Assembly (NCBI GenBank): GCA_046328035.1
Contig: JAXLXI010000014.1
Location: 62,001 to 126,000, forward strand
Source of the DNA: JBGASG01 sp046328035
GTDB lineage: Bacteria; Cyanobacteriota; Vampirovibrionia; Obscuribacterales; Obscuribacteraceae
Length of the DNA: 64,000 nucleotides
Direction of reading: 5' to 3'
Shown here: piece after piece, positions 60,124 to 64,000 of the stretch
Layout: every line of letters begins with the position of its first letter
Position numbering within the stretch: the first letter of the stretch is position 1
Position numbers and translations under genes: made by a program
Notes under the pieces: generated by a model
What the model was told of the DNA's origin: nothing
The model's input: the letters and a program-made list of their open reading frames with translations, nothing else
Database searches by the model: none

Positions 60124-61479
60124 ATGGCAGAGCAATACAGTTACGAGCCGCAGGAACCTAAGAAGCGCAGTCACGCGATGTGGATCAACGTCGCCATTGC
60201 GGCGGCGGTGATCCTGGGCATCCTGCTGATGGTCGGCGTGGTGCCGCGCATCATGCGCCAGGGCGAACTGAAGAAGATGCATGAAGAAACGGTGGGCGCG
60301 GTGCCGATCGTGCGCACCATCACAGCCAAGTCGGCAGACCACACCGAGTCAATCAACTTGCCCGGCAACATAGGCGCCATTCAGTACACCACGATTTATG
60401 CGCGCGTCGACGGATATTTGAAGAGCCGCCTCGTCGATATTGGCGACTCAGTGAAGAAGGGGCAACTGATTGCGGAGATCGACACTCCTACTATTGATGA
60501 GGAACTCGATCAGGCACGCGCGGATTTGCTGGAGGCGAAGGCTGCGTACGACAACGCGATTGCCCAGGTCAAGGAAGACAATGCCAAAGTGGCGACGGCG
60601 CAAGCCGATGTGGAGAAGGCGAAGGCGAATGTGCAATACGCCACCATCACCGCTAAGCGCTGGCAAGACATGTGCATCCGCGGCTCAGTCAGTCAACAAA
60701 GTCGCGACGAAAAAATTCGTTCGCTCGATGCGCAGAACGCGGACCTCAGTGCTCAACAGGCTAATTTGAAAGCGGCGCAGGCTCAGGTAGAAGTGGGCAA
60801 AGCCGAGGTGAAGCAGGCGGCATCGGCGGTGCTGGCGAAAACGGCGGCGGTGAAGCGGCTGGAAGCGGAGCAGGGCTTCCAGAAGGTGATTGCACCTTTC
60901 GATGGTGTGATTACTTTGCGCAAAGTCGACCCGGGCGCCCTGATCACCAAGGGCTCGAGCAGCAGTAATCTGGAGCTCTATCAGATGGCCAAGATCGACG
61001 CGCTGCGCATCTATATAAGTGTGCCTCAACGCATTGCGCGGTACATGAAGCCGGGAATGTTAGCCGACGTGCTGGTACCGGAGTACCCGGAGCGCAGGTT
61101 TGTGGGAACGGTGACGAACGTTAGCGGTGCGCTGGACCCGAACACGCGGACGCGGCAAACCGAGATCAAGATAGACAATCCGGACCACGCGCTTTTGCCT
61201 GGGATGTACGCCGAAGTTAAGGTGACGACGGTGCGTGAGGAGCCCTGGATTCGGGTTCCGGGCACAACAATCGTGACGCGGACCGATGGCATGTATGTGG
61301 TGGTGGTGCGGGATGGCAAGGCGCACTACCAGCCGGTAGGCATCGGGCGCGACTTCGGCGAAGAAGTGGAGATCAAAACCGGGCTGAACGGCGGGGAGCA
61401 TGTGGTAATCAGCCCTTCCGACGACCTGCGCAACGACGAGCCGGTGCAGGCGGTCGCCGCCCCGGAGAATTCGATATAA
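60124..61479 (+). CDS. RND efflux membrane-fusion (adaptor) protein
   Basis: AcrA/HlyD-like adaptor linking the RND pumps to the TolC channel. N-terminal membrane helix (WINVAIAAAVILGILLMVGV), lipoyl-type hairpin start (SINLPGNIGAIQYTTIYARV, GYLKSRLVDIGDSVKKGQLI), a long alpha-hairpin (~residues 120-240) and beta-barrel parts (VIAPFDGVITLRKVDPGALI). 451 residues. No lipobox, so anchored by the helix. Its ATG directly follows the second pump's stop. Confidence 0.9.
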   Translation: MAEQYSYEPQEPKKRSHAMWINVAIAAAVILGILLMVGVVPRIMRQGELKKMHEETVGAVPIVRTITAKSADHTESINLPGNIGAIQYTTIYARVDGYLKSRLVDIGDSVKKGQLIAEIDTPTIDEELDQARADLLEAKAAYDNAIAQVKEDNAKVATAQADVEKAKANVQYATITAKRWQDMCIRGSVSQQSRDEKIRSLDAQNADLSAQQANLKAAQAQVEVGKAEVKQAASAVLAKTAAVKRLEAEQGFQKVIAPFDGVITLRKVDPGALITKGSSSSNLELYQMAKIDALRIYISVPQRIARYMKPGMLADVLVPEYPERRFVGTVTNVSGALDPNTRTRQTEIKIDNPDHALLPGMYAEVKVTTVREEPWIRVPGTTIVTRTDGMYVVVVRDGKAHYQPVGIGRDFGEEVEIKTGLNGGEHVVISPSDDLRNDEPVQAVAAPENSI

Positions 61480-62004
61480 ATAAGGTCGCTTTTCCTCCCG
61501 CCTGGGTCATGGACGGGGGTGTGACCGCCGCCTTAGGAAATTGTTGATCTATACGATAACAAGGCTGGAGGCGAAAGAAAACGGTTTACTGTCCGAAAAG
61601 CCGCAGCAGTAGCCGCTCTTCGAGGACGGATGCTCGGCAGAGCGCTCAGACCGAAGTTATCGTATAGATCAACATGGTCCGTCTGATCCGAGGTTTCTAT
61701 TTAGGCAGGTCCTCGGCCGAGCAAATTGGGTCATTTCAGTCCGAATCTGGCGTGCATATTTCGTGGCGTTCCATCACCGGAGCGTCAACCGCCACAGCGC
61801 GCCTGACCGCTTCGCAAGCGGCTCGGCGAGGCGCCAGGCGGGGCACAAGGTGGGATTCAACAGCCTATGTCTGGAAAAATATGCAGAAAATGTGATTTGT
61901 GCTGTCTAAGAAATGCGGGAACCCGTATAGATTAGAGCACGGCGTCTGGCTATAAATGAATTGTGCTACCTGCTTTTCCCTTACTCCACCACGGGAGATC
62001 CGAA
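61480..62004. other. Intergenic region with a long inverted-repeat element
   Basis: About 525 bp. It contains the 18-bp inverted repeats described separately. A 73-codon ORF (61674-61895) starting at the right arm has no family or good ribosome site and is not called. Confidence 0.5.
61543..61673. repeat. 131-bp element bounded by perfect 18-bp inverted repeats
   Basis: GTTGATCTATACGATAAC (61543-61560) and its exact complement (61656-61673) enclose 95 bp. No target-site duplication was evident (TT on the left, AT on the right). Could be a MITE-like element, an RNA structure or a recombination site. Confidence 0.7.
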
Positions 62005-62586
62005 ATGGATTCTGCTCAACTTTGCACGACCATCAATCAGGAACCTACTCGGACATTCGCAGGGGAATCCGACTACCTCTACGAGGAGCGACCCATCGAT
62101 ATGCTTCATATTGCTACTAATCCAAATTCGAATCCACACTTACTTGACCAACTTGTCGCATCGGCACCGAAACATATTTTGATTCATATTGCTAACAACC
62201 CACGCACTTCGGCGACTACTTTGCTGAAGCTGGCGACCCATCCGGAAGCTGACGTGCGCGCCTCGGCTGGCGAGCATCAACGCACGCCGAAAGCGGCTCT
62301 CTTCCTGCTAGCGCAGGATAGCGACGCGGATGTGCGCTACAGCCTGGCTGAGAACCACAACATCGACACCGATGTTCTGGAAGTTCTGATTCGCGATGAC
62401 AATCCGTATGTTTCGACGCGTGCACAGCGCACTCTCGAACGCGTTGCCTCCGCCACTACCGGCAGTGACTGGCCGGCGATCGACATGGCTTCGCTGCGCG
62501 ACAAAATCAGCGAGAACGCGAACATGTTTTCAGCTTTCGGCAGAATGCTGAGTTCGATGACCAACAAATCTCGTCGCGCCGTTTGA
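62005..62586 (+). CDS. HEAT/leucine-rich-variant repeat protein
   Basis: 193 residues from ATG 62005 (GGGAG upstream). The middle is built of ~24-residue helical repeats: HIATNPNSNPHLLDQLVASA, HIANNPRTSATTLLKLATHP, EADVRASAGEHQRTPKAALF, DADVRYSLAENHNIDTDVLE, with D-V-R and A-xN cores typical of LRV/HEAT-like proteins. No signal peptide. Probably a cytosolic protein-binding scaffold; partner unknown. Single gene. Confidence 0.7.
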   Translation: MDSAQLCTTINQEPTRTFAGESDYLYEERPIDMLHIATNPNSNPHLLDQLVASAPKHILIHIANNPRTSATTLLKLATHPEADVRASAGEHQRTPKAALFLLAQDSDADVRYSLAENHNIDTDVLEVLIRDDNPYVSTRAQRTLERVASATTGSDWPAIDMASLRDKISENANMFSAFGRMLSSMTNKSRRAV

Positions 62587-62645
62587 GCTGCGGACTTCGA
62601 GAGCACCAATCCACACCATCAACCGATCCACACGACTACAGATGA

Positions 62646-62667
62646 CAGGACTTATTAGCGAGTCCTG
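62646..62667. terminator. Small hairpin between convergent genes
   Basis: Seven-base stem CAGGACT/AGTCCTG around an 8-base loop. No T-run on either strand; possibly a weak bidirectional end signal. Confidence 0.3.
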
Positions 62668-62735
62668 ACAGCACGCGAGCGAACGACACACCGAAACCCT
62701 TGTGCCATAAATCTACAATGCGAATTTCGTATTCG

Positions 62736-63281
62736 CTATTCTTCGCCGGGATTCTTCGGCGTATGAGTGCGCACGAGGTTGCCGGCTTCTTGCTGTTCGA
62801 ATTGCTGCAAATCGGCTTCACTTACGGACATGGCTGAAAGCCGTCCGGATTGGCCGAGAGTAACCATGCGATCGAGCAGCGAGAACGTGTCTTCCACGTG
62901 TCGGGCAAGCGCGCGACCTTGTGGTCCGATTTGCTCGACGGTAACGTTGAAATAGAATGTCGCTTCGACGCCGCCGACAACGCCCTTCTCATCGGCGTAC
63001 GGATCGCGCCACGCGACCTGGAAGTGCATCTTCAGCGGATGATGCGGTTTGCCGAACAACGTCACTGTGCGCACGAAGCCCTGGCTCGCGCATTGAATCT
63101 CGCCGACCAGCTCTTCGAAGGCTTGTCCAGACGGGAGCAGACCCTGAATTTTGCCGGCTTGCGTGCCGAGTTCCTGGGCGATCAATTCGACCAGTCCTAC
63201 GAATGCGGCGACGCCCTGCAAATTGATTGTGGTGCCGGCGGCTTGGCTGAACGGTTTTTGTGCGTTGGGGTTTTGCATCAT
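62736..63281 (-). CDS. Cytosolic protein of unknown function
   Basis: About 182 residues from the ATG at 63281 (the frame opens 22 codons upstream without support; ATG 63278 is also possible). No signal or membrane helix; helical start (INLQGVAAFVGLVELIAQEL), then strands (VTLFGKPHHPLKMHFQVAW, GVEATFYFNVTVEQIGP) and a helical end. No family recognised. Confidence 0.5.
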   Translation of the reverse strand: MMQNPNAQKPFSQAAGTTINLQGVAAFVGLVELIAQELGTQAGKIQGLLPSGQAFEELVGEIQCASQGFVRTVTLFGKPHHPLKMHFQVAWRDPYADEKGVVGGVEATFYFNVTVEQIGPQGRALARHVEDTFSLLDRMVTLGQSGRLSAMSVSEADLQQFEQQEAGNLVRTHTPKNPGEE

Positions 63282-63582
63282 TATTTGTCGTTCCTCTGGC
63301 AGGTCGCTGGTCGGCTGCTGCAGACGTCGCACGTCGCAAGTAGTCAAGACCGCCGGACTGCCACTCCTTGGATGGGCTTCTGCTACGCCAGAAGCATGGC
63401 TTATGATGCCAGTTTACGATGGAAACTTCAAGCTGCGCCAGCATCTCAAGCCATTTGTGAGTTGTTGCAAAGGCGCAAGCGGTCGCGTTTTTCTAGAATG
63501 ACAGGAGGCATCGCGCGCATCATAAACTGAACTAAATGAATCACCAGATATCGAACTGGACCAAATAGATATCGGTACAGAG

Positions 63583-64000
63583 ATGAACCAACAGATTCCA
63601 AAACTGTCGCCAGTAGAACGCCTCGACGCGAATCTCGCGGGTCCGGAGCAAGCGCAACCGGCACCCGCACCCGCCACTGCACCCGCGGTAACGTCTGTTG
63701 CAGTCATCGAAACGCCTGAATCGACGAGCCCCGCCGAAGCACCCGCGACCTCACCCGCCGCGACCTCACCCGCCGCACCGGCTGGACCACTCAGCCAGGC
63801 GCGCGAATGGTCGGAAATGATCAAACTTGAGCATACGGTCTTCGCTCTGCCGTTTGCGCTCTCCGGACTTCTTCTAGCGACAGACAAACTTCCGACTTGG
63901 GCGACTGTGGGCTGGACAATCCTGGCATTTGCCGGCGCTCGCGCCGCAGCCATGACGCTCAACCGCCTGATCGACGCCAACTACGACGCCTTGAACCCGC
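63583..64000 (+). CDS. ubiA: 4-hydroxybenzoate polyprenyltransferase UbiA (3' partial)
   Basis: Only the first ~139 codons are present. After a ~65-residue Ala/Pro-rich extension comes a UbiA prenyltransferase start: EWSEMIKLEHTVFALPFALS, then ARAAAMTLNRLIDANYDALN, containing the NxxxDxxxD metal/diphosphate motif. It joins a polyprenyl chain to an aromatic ring for quinone synthesis, matching the bd oxidase found here. The DNA has a tandem 15-bp repeat (63746-63775) in the extension. Confidence 0.85.
   Translation, partial: MNQQIPKLSPVERLDANLAGPEQAQPAPAPATAPAVTSVAVIETPESTSPAEAPATSPAATSPAAPAGPLSQAREWSEMIKLEHTVFALPFALSGLLLATDKLPTWATVGWTILAFAGARAAAMTLNRLIDANYDALNP

Noticed and set aside
61674..61895. 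73-codon ORF starting at the right arm of the 18-bp inverted repeat
   Set aside because: No ribosome site, no family and a composition typical of non-coding sequence.

Overview
The window is gene-dense bacterial chromosome with moderately high G+C, genes on both strands and many short operons. The gene content suggests a Gram-negative, non-photosynthetic relative of cyanobacteria, most likely Vampirovibrionophyceae/Melainabacteria of the Obscuribacterales type. This is inference: the evidence is a complete minCDE-rodA block, an outer-membrane barrel of the OstA/LptD kind, a TolC/RND/MFP export operon, cytochrome bd oxidase, several Ser/Thr kinases with TPR-like tails, and many secreted DUF4384 and TonB-C proteins. 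No phage, insertion sequence, CRISPR array, rRNA or tRNA gene was found.

Layout. 1-5.9 kb: a 5'-truncated trypsin-like protease fused to DUF4384, a secreted DUF4384 protein, an MDR oxidoreductase, a dimeric-barrel protein and a secreted HExxH metallopeptidase with TPRs. 5.9-9.9 kb (minus): small membrane proteins and two secreted TonB-C domain proteins, then a Tat-signal Fe/Mn superoxide dismutase. 10-15 kb: ACT-domain malic enzyme, cydA, an inverted third TonB-C gene, cydB. 15-19.5 kb: two tandem receptor-like kinases and a KGG-repeat stress protein. 19.7-23.2 kb (minus): recO-glyA-polyprenyl-phosphate sugar-phosphotransferase. 23-27.4 kb: small membrane and stress-type proteins, a CPBP membrane protease and an RHH regulator. 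27.7-29.4 kb: selD-yedF. 30-32.3 kb: iron alcohol dehydrogenase with an SCP2 protein, plus a 42-residue membrane microprotein. 32.7-35.1 kb: LptD-like barrel. 35.2-37.8 kb: ROK kinase facing ybaK-like and nagA (amino-sugar use). 38-43.7 kb: a coiled-coil protein, a secreted repeat protein, a MeaB GTPase, a third kinase and an SDR. 44-47.5 kb: minC-minD-minE-rodA. 48.1-51.5 kb (minus): a tandem array of five related four-helix membrane proteins plus one two-helix protein, unrecognised. 51.7-61.5 kb: TolC-RND-RND-MFP operon. 62-64 kb: HEAT/LRV-like protein, unknown protein, start of ubiA.

How the parts fit. Central functions are respiration and carbon flow (malic enzyme, bd oxidase, UbiA for quinone), envelope building (sugar-phosphotransferase, NagA/ROK, LptD-like barrel, RodA), division-site placement (Min), folate/serine metabolism and repair (GlyA, RecO), and drug or metabolite efflux. 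The most unusual material is the membrane-protein array at 48.1-51.5 kb, the selenium pair without visible selenocysteine machinery, a pair of RND pumps lacking the usual proton-relay lysine, and several sharply defined repeats: two 15-bp palindromes 32 bp apart near 19.64 kb, a three-copy 16-bp repeat at 47.55-47.66 kb and perfect 18-bp inverted repeats at 61.54-61.67 kb. All product names rest on reading motifs by eye; no database search was run.
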